Assembly: GCA_946011705.1 (NCBI GenBank)
Contig: CAMGCA010000088.1
Span: 1 to 7,443, forward strand
Origin: an uncultured Clostridia bacterium
GTDB lineage: Bacteria; Bacillota; Clostridia; Oscillospirales; Oscillospiraceae
Direction of reading: 5' to 3'
Length of the DNA stretch: 7,443 nt
In this document: positions 1-5,583 of the stretch, piece after piece
How the letters are laid out: each line of letters begins with the position of its first letter
Position numbering within the stretch: position 1 is the first letter of the stretch
Notes under the pieces: model-generated
Seen by the model: only the letters and a program-made list of their open reading frames with translations
Databases searched by the model: none
Told to the model about the DNA's origin: nothing
Position numbers and translations under genes: made by a program

Positions 1-723
1 TTTGTGCTCTACCCTGCAGGGTAGGTATATGTCCCAGTCTTCAGAATCAAAGGCGCCTTGCGGTCGGCGCTGTTGAAAGCCATTCTGTTGAAGATCCCAC
101 CCAAAAATCCCGATCCCCAGATTCCCTTCGACAGGAAAGCCTCCTTTGAACCGGCCTATTTTCATACCCTCTCCTTAAAGCCAGATCGACAGAATCCGCT
201 GAACAGCATTCTTCAAGGGGTACGTATTTCAGACAGTGCGCCGATCTCTGACCGGCAGCTCGCCTTAACACGAAAGATAGATGAATTTCCCGACGAAACC
301 TACAATTCCATCAATATTTGCAGGGAATGTATTCGCCCGGGCACCAGGATTTGCTGTACACTTACCTTGGATCAATCCATTCTCCATGATGGGAAGTATG
401 TGGATACCATTCTGGAAGCCATTGCAAAGACTTCTCAATTCTATCAGGATTCTGTCCTGCGCCATTACCCCCAGGCCTCCAATTATATGAATTCCAGGAC
501 TCTCCTGCTGGGAGGCGGGGTAGGCTTCCAGTCCAAAACAGTTACCAAGCCTTATTACGGCCAGAATGCACTGGATGTCACATCGAAGATATTGGGTAAT
601 ACTTTTCGGAAGCACCATCATGAGCGGGATGTTGAAGAGGGAATCTCGCCCAGAGCTTTGAAACAGACGGATTTTAACAGTGCGTCCTACCCCTTTGGTG
701 TTTGCGAGGTTACGATTCGATGA
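1..723 (+). pseudogene. csm5: csm5, type III-A CRISPR RAMP subunit, 5' end outside window, disrupted
   Basis: Csm5 is the RAMP-fold subunit that caps the crRNA 3' end in the Csm (type III-A) effector complex. The frame reads YVP-VFR-IKGALRSALL, matching the family's Y(I/V)PGSS(I/L)KGA(L/I)R(T/S)A motif at correct spacing. It continues with LTRKIDEFPD, NICRECIRPGT and the glycine-rich GGGVGFQSKT, and ends with ISPRALKQTD and a YPFGVCEV tail. Two lesions are visible. TAG at 22-24 interrupts the frame where family members often carry Lys (AAG to TAG would do it), and the Gly-Ser-Ser after Pro is Val-Phe-Arg, each codon one base from GGC, TCC and AGC. The longest stop-free stretch runs from codon 25 to the end (about 232 residues, against roughly 350-400 for the family), with only TTG-type starts available near its beginning. 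The stop codon overlaps the cas6 start. The identity is strong. The pseudogene call depends on a single stop and could be a sequencing error. Confidence 0.68.
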
Positions 724-1475
724 TTATACAGTGGGTTCTATCATTCATGCCCATCTCCGGGCATTCTCTCTATGCGGACTCAGCCTACCGACTATATGCG
801 TTTCTGCTGGAGCAGCTCTCATCGGAGGATGCCTGCTGGCTTCACGAAATCGGAAGGGGTGTTGTCAGCCAATATCTCTGCTTTTCCAAGGAGGATCAAA
901 GATACCTATGGACAGTCAATATTCTCTCACCAGAGGTCGGCAGCCTGTTGTGCCCGATTTTGGAGAAGATTCCGGAAATCCAAATTGAGAACCAGCATTT
1001 CCCGATTATTGAAAGAGCCTTTTTTGAGATAGGACCAGAGGAATTTGTCAAGAAAGGTCGTCAGTTGACACAAAGCCGCGCTTCTCTGAGGTTCCTTACC
1101 CCAACTGCTTTTCGGCAAAGCGGAAGATATACCATTTTCCCTCAGGAAAAACTGATTGTGCAGAGTCTGATTGCCCACTGGAACGAGGTGTTCCCGGAAT
1201 ATCCTCTTAATGATGAGGATGCTTTTCAAGTCCTGCTTTCGGTGGGACATATTTTGGATTACCAGTTGAGTACTTCCCGTTTTTCCTTAAAGGGGGTAAA
1301 AATACCAGGGTTTGTCGGCAGCTGCATATTAGATGCAAAGTTGCCGCTTCCACTTTTGGAATTGTGGAATACTCTGCTACTCTTTGCGGACTATTCTGGA
1401 ATCGGCATCAAAACCGGCTTGGGCATGGGTGGAGTTCATGTCCAATGGCTTAATCAATGTGGCAACAAAAAATAA
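720..1475 (+). CDS. cas6: CRISPR-associated endoribonuclease Cas6
   Basis: Cas6 cuts the pre-crRNA within each repeat to give crRNAs that load into the Csm complex. The protein is 251 aa. I chose ATG 720 because it overlaps the csm5 TGA (ATGA) and has GAGG at 706-709; an upstream TTG at 702 would place the ribosome site inside the gene. The N-terminal ferredoxin-like half has DSAYRLYAFLLEQL followed by WLHE; His42 there is the expected position of the catalytic histidine. The middle has the RFLTPTAFR motif. The C-terminus carries LPLPLLELWNTLLLFADY and the Gly-rich loop SGIGIKTGLGMGGV at residues 226-239, the hallmark of the family. No frameshift or stop is seen, so this gene looks intact even though csm5 beside it is damaged. 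An intact Cas6 could still process repeats for another CRISPR array elsewhere. Confidence 0.93.
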   Translation: MIIQWVLSFMPISGHSLYADSAYRLYAFLLEQLSSEDACWLHEIGRGVVSQYLCFSKEDQRYLWTVNILSPEVGSLLCPILEKIPEIQIENQHFPIIERAFFEIGPEEFVKKGRQLTQSRASLRFLTPTAFRQSGRYTIFPQEKLIVQSLIAHWNEVFPEYPLNDEDAFQVLLSVGHILDYQLSTSRFSLKGVKIPGFVGSCILDAKLPLPLLELWNTLLLFADYSGIGIKTGLGMGGVHVQWLNQCGNKK

Positions 1476-1486
1476 AGGAGTTGATA

Positions 1487-1520
1487 ATATCCCTGAAATG
1501 GCATGCCATTTCAGGGATAT
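1487..1520. repeat. Perfect 34-bp palindrome after cas6
   Basis: Two 17-bp arms meet at a GCATGC centre with no mismatch: ATATCCCTGAAATGG pairs with CCATTTCAGGGATAT. It begins 11 bp after the cas6 stop, between the + strand cas genes and the - strand recombinase genes. As RNA it would make a very stable hairpin on either strand, so it may end or protect the cas transcript. Neither side has the U-run of a standard intrinsic terminator, so a protein-binding or recombination role is equally possible. The rest of 1476-1595 shows no gene. Confidence 0.6.
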
Positions 1521-1595
1521 ATCTATCTGTGGGTCCTTCATAACAAGTATACCGATAATATGGTGCTGTTCTCCATAAATACAGAAGTTTTGTCA

Positions 1596-1694
1596 CTACT
1601 CCTCGGTATTCTGCTTCCAGAGCAGAAACACACTCACCGCCAGCGCTGCGCCCTTGGCAAAGGCTTCCAGCATCAGGGCGGTGAGTGTTGTCAT
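1596..1694 (-). CDS. Small single-pass membrane protein, 32 aa
   Basis: I do not recognise a family. Reading the - strand from 1694 gives a 32-residue protein that starts MTTLTALMLEAF, has a hydrophobic core (AKGAALAVSVFLLW, about residues 13-26) and ends in a charged KQNTEE tail. One transmembrane helix is likely. Its ATG overlaps the stop codon of the upstream 30-aa gene (ATGA), and there is no good Shine-Dalgarno of its own, so translation is probably coupled to that gene. The stop TAG is followed at once by TGA. It is the last gene of the recombinase operon. A holin-like or toxin-like role is possible for such a peptide but nothing in the sequence proves it. Confidence 0.55.
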   Translation of the reverse strand: MTTLTALMLEAFAKGAALAVSVFLLWKQNTEE

Positions 1695-1783
1695 TTTGCG
1701 CTGCACCGAACGATGGTGTCCGCAGCGGTGATGATCACCAGTACGGTGACGAACCCCACCGTGAACCAGATCAGTTCACTCAT
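1691..1783 (-). CDS. Small single-pass membrane protein, 30 aa
   Basis: Unrecognised. The protein starts MSELIWFTVGF, continues as a strongly hydrophobic helix (about residues 4-20, including VTVLVIITAA) and ends with a short basic tail, VRCSAK, which predicts one transmembrane segment with the C-terminus on the positive (cytoplasmic) side. The ATG at 1783 overlaps the recombinase stop (ATGA), and a strong GGGAGG-type ribosome site lies just upstream, inside the last codons of the recombinase. Its own stop overlaps the start of the 32-aa gene. The ribosome site and the two overlaps argue that it is truly translated despite its size. Function unknown. Confidence 0.6.
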   Translation of the reverse strand: MSELIWFTVGFVTVLVIITAADTIVRCSAK

Positions 1784-2346
1784 GGTCGCTCCCTCCCTTC
1801 TATTTGATTCACCCGGCGGTAGAAGGTGGTTTTGGACATTTGCAGGCACTGCATTGCTTCTACCGCGGTCATCTCGCCACTGCGCCAGGATGCAATCACA
1901 GTATCCTGCCCAGCCCTCTCCAATGGCTTGCGGCCTTTGTACTTTCCTTCCTGCTTGGCGATTGCGATGCCCTCTTTCTGCCGCTGGAGCAGGTATTCCC
2001 GTTCCAGCTGTGCCACGGCTCCAAAGATTGTGAGGACAAAACGCCCGCTGGGGGTGGAGGTGTCCAGAGCCTCCTTCTTGGAAATGAACTCCACCCCTTT
2101 GGCGGTGAGCTGCTCAATCAGCTCCAGCAGATCCTTGGTGCACCGTGCAAATCGGGAGATGCTTTCCACTACTACAGTGTCGCCTTCCCGGACGAATTCC
2201 AGCAGTCTCTGCAATTCCGGCCGACTGGTGTCCTTGCCACTCTGTCGGTCAATGAACACACGCTCTACACCAAGCTCCTGCATCAGCACTTCCTGACGGG
2301 CGGTGTTCTGACCTACGGTGCTGACCCGCACATACCCAACTTTCAT
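1780..2346 (-). CDS. Serine recombinase, resolvase/invertase family
   Basis: This 188-aa enzyme belongs to the small serine recombinases (Tn3 resolvase/Hin invertase group), which cut both strands through a serine-DNA bond and resolve cointegrates or invert segments. The catalytic domain has YVRVS with Ser9 as nucleophile, FIDRQSGKDTSRPEL at 31-45, SRFAR with Arg65 and Arg68 at the active site, and the long-helix motif AQLEREYLLQRQKEGI at 112-127. The C-terminus has the KGRKP linker and a helix-turn-helix (TAVEAMQCLQMSKTTFYRRV, 160-179). Length and domain order are normal, so it looks intact. ATG 2346 has GAAGGTGG 6 nt upstream. Two tiny membrane genes follow with ATGA overlaps. The upstream gap holds inverted TAGGGT half-sites that are probably its target. 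Whether it resolves, inverts or integrates cannot be told from sequence alone. Confidence 0.93.
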   Translation of the reverse strand: MKVGYVRVSTVGQNTARQEVLMQELGVERVFIDRQSGKDTSRPELQRLLEFVREGDTVVVESISRFARCTKDLLELIEQLTAKGVEFISKKEALDTSTPSGRFVLTIFGAVAQLEREYLLQRQKEGIAIAKQEGKYKGRKPLERAGQDTVIASWRSGEMTAVEAMQCLQMSKTTFYRRVNQIEGRERP

Positions 2347-2364
2347 TTCATACCACCTTCTTTC

Positions 2365-2471
2365 CCAATAGGGTCACTTTTTTCTTGGGACGTTCCAAAA
2401 TGGGGAAAACGACCCTATTGGAACGCTTTCTGTCCCTGTTTTCCTGTCCCGCTAGGGTATACCCTAATGGG
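2365..2471. promoter_or_regulatory. Candidate res site: inverted TAGGGT half-sites
   Basis: This gap next to the recombinase start contains four good copies of a half-site close to CCCAATAGGGT. The first is CCAATAGGGTC at 2365-2375 (+), matched exactly by its inverse at 2411-2421. Two more face each other at 2448-2471, forming a 24-bp site with a perfect 14-bp core TAGGGTATACCCTA (2453-2466) and a central TA. A fifth, degenerate copy (CCAAAATGGGG) starts at 2394. CGTTCCAA at 2391-2398 also pairs with TTGGAACG at 2418-2425. Short inverted half-sites around a central dinucleotide, repeated beside the gene, are what small serine recombinases bind. The 2448-2471 copy is the best crossover candidate. 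The same sites could let the protein repress its own gene. I see no convincing promoter on the - strand here. Confidence 0.55.
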
Positions 2472-2478
2472 AGGCTTT

Positions 2479-2838
2479 TCAAAACGGAACCACCATCAGC
2501 TGGTTTCCCACTCTCAGGAATAACTCCGGGTGCTGGAACAGCCGGGTGTATTTCTGGATCAGTTCTTCCGACAGGGAAGCAAAGTTCTCCTCTCCCAGAC
2601 CGCAGATAAAGAACGGGCCGCAGAGAACGTCGTAAACATTCCCAGCTTCATCCCGCAGGGCGCGGTTGTGTTCCAGCCCCATCAGCTTCCCCTCGTCGTT
2701 GCACGCAATAGCGACAGGGTCTGAAAACGGATACACTGCTTGAATGGAGCCTCCGACGAAAGCCTGCATCGATTCCAGAGAGCCGTCCAGTTCCACTTGC
2801 TCCGGCATCTTGCCGGGTTGAATGGCTAACACGATCAT
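2479..2838 (-). CDS. DUF3846 domain protein
   Basis: A 119-aa protein of the DUF3846 family, whose biochemical role is unknown. Diagnostic stretches are the N-terminal IQPGKMPE, GGSIQAVYPFSDPVAIACNDEG in the middle, then GLEHNRALRD, VYDVLCGPFFICGLGEENF and the C-terminal FLRVGNQLMVV. The whole family length is present. ATG 2838 has a near-perfect AAGGAGGTAA site 5 nt upstream, and that site begins at the stop codon of the amidotransferase gene, so the two are in one operon. Members of this family are common in clostridial plasmids, phages and integrative elements. The link to an amidoligase and an amidotransferase here suggests an accessory part in the same process, but that is inferred from position only. 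Confidence 0.8.
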   Translation of the reverse strand: MIVLAIQPGKMPEQVELDGSLESMQAFVGGSIQAVYPFSDPVAIACNDEGKLMGLEHNRALRDEAGNVYDVLCGPFFICGLGEENFASLSEELIQKYTRLFQHPELFLRVGNQLMVVPF

Positions 2839-2851
2839 TAATGTTACCTCC

Positions 2852-3790
2852 TTAACCGCAATAAAGATATTCCTCGATCTCTTCCGGCGAAATGCCCTCG
2901 CTTAGAAGCGCATCGATCTCATCAGGGCTGATGCCAAAACAGGAACCAACTGCCTTTAGGTCATCAATGTAACTGTCCTCCGAAGGGTCATCATCCAGCA
3001 GGTAAGGACGCCGGGGTTCCCGATAGGGCCACCAATCGAATCCGTGGGTGTAGTTGGTAAAATACAGCTTTTCGTCATTGAACTCGCTGCGGCTGATTTT
3101 GCCACTGGCGTCGATTTTCAGAATCTCTCCTGTGTAAATCCGCACTGGTTCCCATTTCCCGAGATTCAGGCGGGAATTTTTCAGCCCTTTTCGCAGAATC
3201 TCCTCCGTACTGGCGTAGACACACAGTCCTTTCTGAGGGAAGTGATAGATCGTCAGTGGATTGTTTCCCTTCACGAAGTACAACTCGTCCCGGTCAGTCA
3301 GAACGGTTATGGTGAAGCTGCCCTCCAGCTCCTCCGCCATAAATCGAAAGGAATCGAAGTTTACCTGTCCGTATTGCTCCAATAGCTGAACCGCCACATA
3401 ACTGTCCGTCTCCACCTTGGCGATGGGCAGTTTGAACTTTTGGCGAAGAGTTTTGTCGTTGGTCAGGACGCCATTATGGGCAAGAGCAAAGTGTGTCTGA
3501 CCAGCCATGCCGGGGAAGGGATGATTATTGATGTTCACCAGTTCGCTGCCTTGGGTCGCCATCCGGGTATGGCCCATGACAGTGGAAGGCGAACGGGGGA
3601 CCCGATACCACATCAGATGTGCCGGAAGCGGACGCTTGTAGATAACCCGCTTCCCATCAAGGTTGTAGGCAATCCCGGTTGCATCTGTTCCCCGTTCTTC
3701 ACAGGCGGTGGACAAGGTGGACAGTAGCCGCAGCCGCTGCTTCCGGGTCAGTTTGCGGCCATAGTCAATAAATCCATACAAACAGCACAT
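2852..3790 (-). CDS. Class II glutamine amidotransferase
   Basis: This enzyme type hydrolyses glutamine with an N-terminal cysteine and passes the ammonia to a partner. I set the start at ATG 3790, giving MCCLYGF, because removal of Met then exposes Cys at position 1, aligned with the CGI(V/F)G start of GlmS-type domains. It also leaves GGAGG 7 nt upstream, whereas a GTG two codons earlier abuts the ribosome site. Conserved parts follow in order: RGTDATGIA (33-41), GHTRMATQG (73-81, as GHTRWATHG in GlmS), NNHPF (88-92), LAHNGVLTN (103-111) and ETDSYV (127-132). The total is 312 aa. The last 25 or so residues hold a duplicated ISPDEIDALL / ISPEEIEEYL motif. The upstream amidoligase ends 2 nt before this ATG, so the genes are cotranscribed and the amidoligase is the likely ammonia acceptor. 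No sugar isomerase or synthetase domain is fused. Confidence 0.88.
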   Translation of the reverse strand: MCCLYGFIDYGRKLTRKQRLRLLSTLSTACEERGTDATGIAYNLDGKRVIYKRPLPAHLMWYRVPRSPSTVMGHTRMATQGSELVNINNHPFPGMAGQTHFALAHNGVLTNDKTLRQKFKLPIAKVETDSYVAVQLLEQYGQVNFDSFRFMAEELEGSFTITVLTDRDELYFVKGNNPLTIYHFPQKGLCVYASTEEILRKGLKNSRLNLGKWEPVRIYTGEILKIDASGKISRSEFNDEKLYFTNYTHGFDWWPYREPRRPYLLDDDPSEDSYIDDLKAVGSCFGISPDEIDALLSEGISPEEIEEYLYCG

Positions 3791-3792
3791 AT

Positions 3793-4896
3793 TCACACCT
3801 CCGCTTCCGCTGTAACAGGCTCGTTGATATAGAGCCGGCGTTCTTTTAGGTACTGCACCAGCTCAGGCAGGTGAGCGCACCCAGAAACAAAGGTGGTCCA
3901 AGATAAATCCTTGATTTCCTCGTCATCCAAATCCACTGCACAATCACAAATCCTGTCAATCAATTGTAAAGTAGCAATCAAGGTATTCAGTTTCATAGTT
4001 CCTCGAAACATACGGAATTCAATAGTGTGATAGTTTGTCAGATTGACACAGGTATATCTTTCTTGTCTTCCTTTTGCCTCGACCAGTACTTGCTGCGGGT
4101 GTTCTTTCAGGCCATATCGCGCTGCCCAATGGCAGAGCTGCTTCTGGGTACGGCGGCTGAACTTCAGCAGCTCCTCCCAGTGTTTTTCAAAGAAGTAGAG
4201 GATACGCCCAATCACCACTTCCTGCTCTTCCTCGGTTTCTCCAAAGGCGGTGCGGTTTACATGGACGTGCAAGCCACAGGTACCTGCCTGATGGGACAGG
4301 TAACCCAGCTCTTTTGCTTTATTCAGAATTGCTGCCCAGGGCATTTGATGCAGGTGGTAGTCCAGTGTCATGGGATGGGTTACGATTTCCATTCCTTCGT
4401 TGAGGGAACCATCGTGCTTTATGTAAACCTGTTCGTGATCCTGATTGGCAATGCGCAGAATTTTTTCCGCATTGGAATTGCTCTCACCGGCGTCATCGAT
4501 TTCCAGTTCCACGCCGAAGTACCTTTTGCCCTCCCCGTAAAAAATCGGCTCCGGCTTGTAATAGTAGTCATGGATCACCCGCTGATCTGCGTGGCGGCAG
4601 TGGCAGGTGTAGCAGCGGGCATCGCAGTCATCCTCGTCGATGTAGTAGGCGTCGTCCTGGTGGATCGTCCTGCCGCAGTCGGTGCAGGTAGTATAGTAGC
4701 GATCATAACACCGCCCGCAAAGCGGCGTTTCATTGTCCCCCTCGTTGTCGTCCGCCCATATTCTCGTTCCGCACCGTTCGCAAACCACCGTTTCTGTGCG
4801 CAGACATTCGGCACAAAGCAACACATCCCCAAACTCCACCAATTCCGATATCGGATGCTCTACGCCGCAGATATCGCAGACTCTTGTCCCTTCCAA
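3793..4896 (-). CDS. Amidoligase family protein with N-terminal zinc ribbons
   Basis: A 367-aa protein combining a cysteine-rich N-terminus with a glutamine synthetase-like COOH-NH2 ligase (amidoligase) domain, predicted to form amide or isopeptide bonds using ATP. Residues about 7-100 contain paired cysteines (CDIC, CAEC, CERC, CGRC, CTDC, CYTCHC) that should bind several zinc ions and may hold a protein or nucleic-acid partner. The ligase core shows RYFGVELEID (about 125-134, with acidic metal ligands), KHDGSLNEGMEIVTHP (160-175), CGLHVHVNR (207-215) and EFRMFRGTMK (293-302). I chose TTG 4896: the ORF extends five codons further to TTG 4911, but those codons contain the GGAGGT ribosome site. 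The amidotransferase follows by 2 nt. Amidoligases next to class II amidotransferases were described by Iyer and colleagues (2009) in comparative genomics of mobile and phage DNA. The substrate is unknown. Confidence 0.85.
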   Translation of the reverse strand: MEGTRVCDICGVEHPISELVEFGDVLLCAECLRTETVVCERCGTRIWADDNEGDNETPLCGRCYDRYYTTCTDCGRTIHQDDAYYIDEDDCDARCYTCHCRHADQRVIHDYYYKPEPIFYGEGKRYFGVELEIDDAGESNSNAEKILRIANQDHEQVYIKHDGSLNEGMEIVTHPMTLDYHLHQMPWAAILNKAKELGYLSHQAGTCGLHVHVNRTAFGETEEEQEVVIGRILYFFEKHWEELLKFSRRTQKQLCHWAARYGLKEHPQQVLVEAKGRQERYTCVNLTNYHTIEFRMFRGTMKLNTLIATLQLIDRICDCAVDLDDEEIKDLSWTTFVSGCAHLPELVQYLKERRLYINEPVTAEAEV

Positions 4897-4920
4897 TGTT
4901 TTTACCTCCAAAATAAAGAT

Positions 4921-4946
4921 AGCCCGGAGCTGTTACGCTCCAGGCT
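4921..4946 (-). promoter_or_regulatory. Leader hairpin before the amidoligase operon
   Basis: In the - strand RNA, AGCCUGGAGC pairs with GCUCCGGGCU around a 6-nt GUAACA loop, giving 10 pairs including one G-U. A short AU-rich stretch and the GGAGG of the amidoligase follow directly. On the + strand the wobble becomes a C-A mismatch, so the structure is better formed in the amidoligase transcript. There is no U-run, so it is more likely a 5'-UTR stability or binding element than a terminator. A candidate -10 box for this operon (TATACT on the - strand, 4952-4957) lies just upstream, without a clear -35. Confidence 0.45.
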
Positions 4947-5216
4947 TCATGAGTATAATATGTAATTCAAAATTCTGAGTTTGGCGGCATGAAATTGTCT
5001 ATAGGCACACACTACCATCGGGCCTTGTTCAGCTTGCAAGCGATTATGGTGCTTGGTCAGTAATAATGGTGCAAGGTGAAATGAGCATAAAATATTCCGA
5101 AAACGCCGGGAATTGTGCACCCGATTTTCCCCCCGACCGAGATAAATCTATTAAGGTCTTTAAGAAACCGACAGTAAGTCATGTAAACTGGAAGTTACTT
5201 TTGCAATCCACCAAAA
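4947..5216. other. Gene-free divergent intergenic region
   Basis: Between the - strand amidoligase operon and the + strand regulator-hsdM genes no believable coding sequence is seen on either strand. It holds a 10-bp palindrome GCTTGCAAGC (5032-5041) and an imperfect direct repeat 20 bp apart (ATTATGGTGCTTGGT at 5043-5057 and ATAATGGTGCAAGGT at 5063-5077, 12 of 15 identical). It also has a short CGGG/CCCG hairpin near 5107-5123. None of these can be assigned a function. The junction between two modules probably falls somewhere here. Confidence 0.5.
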
Positions 5217-5266
5217 TGTGCGAAACGACATAAAAACACGATGTGCGAAACGACATAAAAACACGA
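5217..5266. repeat. Tandem 25-bp direct repeat, two copies
   Basis: The 25-bp unit, which begins TGTGCGAAACGACAT and ends AAAAACACGA, occurs twice with no mismatch and no gap. Inside each unit TGTG and CACA-type ends are roughly inverted. It ends about 43 bp before the -35 box of the regulator promoter, so it could be an upstream protein-binding site. An old slippage duplication or a remnant of an iteron or attachment region is also possible. Confidence 0.6.
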
Positions 5267-5308
5267 TCAGAGTGTTGTTGCAATTTCGCAGAATTGTGAG
5301 ATTTTTGC

Positions 5309-5337
5309 TTGTCAGATTGCGTCGAATGGGTTATGAT
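5309..5337 (+). promoter_or_regulatory. Sigma-70 type promoter of the regulator-hsdM genes
   Basis: TTGTCA (5309-5314) and TATGAT (5332-5337) are separated by exactly 17 bp, each one base or so from consensus. Transcription would begin near 5344, inside the dyad described in the next entry, and reach the Xre start after about 25 nt. It is the clearest promoter in the window. Confidence 0.72.
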
Positions 5338-5358
5338 AGAGTTATCATAATCCATTCG
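5323..5358. promoter_or_regulatory. Dyad operator covering the -10 box and start site
   Basis: CGAATGGGTTATGATA (5323-5338) is the inverse of 5343-5358 with one mismatch out of 16 and a 4-nt GAGT spacer. It covers the -10 box, the likely transcription start and the edge of the Shine-Dalgarno. Its place and symmetry fit an operator for a dimeric helix-turn-helix protein, most simply the Xre protein encoded just downstream, giving self-repression. If transcribed, the right arm could not fold with the left, most of which lies upstream of the start, so a DNA-level role is preferred. Confidence 0.6.
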
Positions 5359-5369
5359 GAGGTATGACC

Positions 5370-5582
5370 ATGGCCATCTCCTATAAAAAGCTTTGGAAGC
5401 TGCTGATTGATAAAGATATGACCGCAGTGGAACTGCGTGAAAGAACCGGCATCGCGCCCAATACCATGACTAAGCTCCGCCGGGATGAGGAAGTGTCCAT
5501 GGCAGTGCTGATCAAGATATGTACGGCGCTGAATGCCAATATTGGGGATATCATGGATTTGATTCCTGGGGAGGACGCTTGA
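5370..5582 (+). CDS. Xre-family helix-turn-helix regulator
   Basis: A 70-aa Cro/C1-type DNA-binding protein that is almost entirely helix-turn-helix. It starts MAISYKKLWKLLID; the motif itself spans about residues 17-41 (MTAVELRERTGIAPNTMTKL with the recognition helix at PNTMTKLRRDEE), then VLIKICTALNANIGDIMDLI. ATG 5370 is 7 nt from GGAGG (5358-5362); the ATG two codons earlier is only 1 nt from it and would be poorly placed. The gene ends 1 nt before hsdM, so they are cotranscribed. Small Xre proteins of this kind (HTH_26-like) commonly sit just ahead of type I restriction-modification genes, where they may control methyltransferase timing. The large dyad at its own promoter suggests autoregulation. 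No repressor cleavage or sensing domain is present. Confidence 0.88.
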   Translation: MAISYKKLWKLLIDKDMTAVELRERTGIAPNTMTKLRRDEEVSMAVLIKICTALNANIGDIMDLIPGEDA

Positions 5583-5583
5583 A

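Noticed and set aside
58..723. A complete 221-aa gene starting at TTG 58
   Set aside because: Csm5 homology extends upstream of this codon through the TAG to the window edge, so the TTG is internal to the old gene and no ribosome site precedes it.
1476..1595. CRISPR array or leader downstream of cas6
   Set aside because: Only one palindrome is present, with no repeated unit or spacers.
1804..2523. 239-aa open frame on the + strand across the recombinase and its upstream gap
   Set aside because: It is antisense to the recombinase catalytic domain and shows no family features.
4027..4965. 312-aa open frame on the + strand opposite the amidoligase
   Set aside because: It is the antisense shadow of a well-supported gene; the amidoligase frame has family motifs, a ribosome site and operon context, the antisense frame has none.
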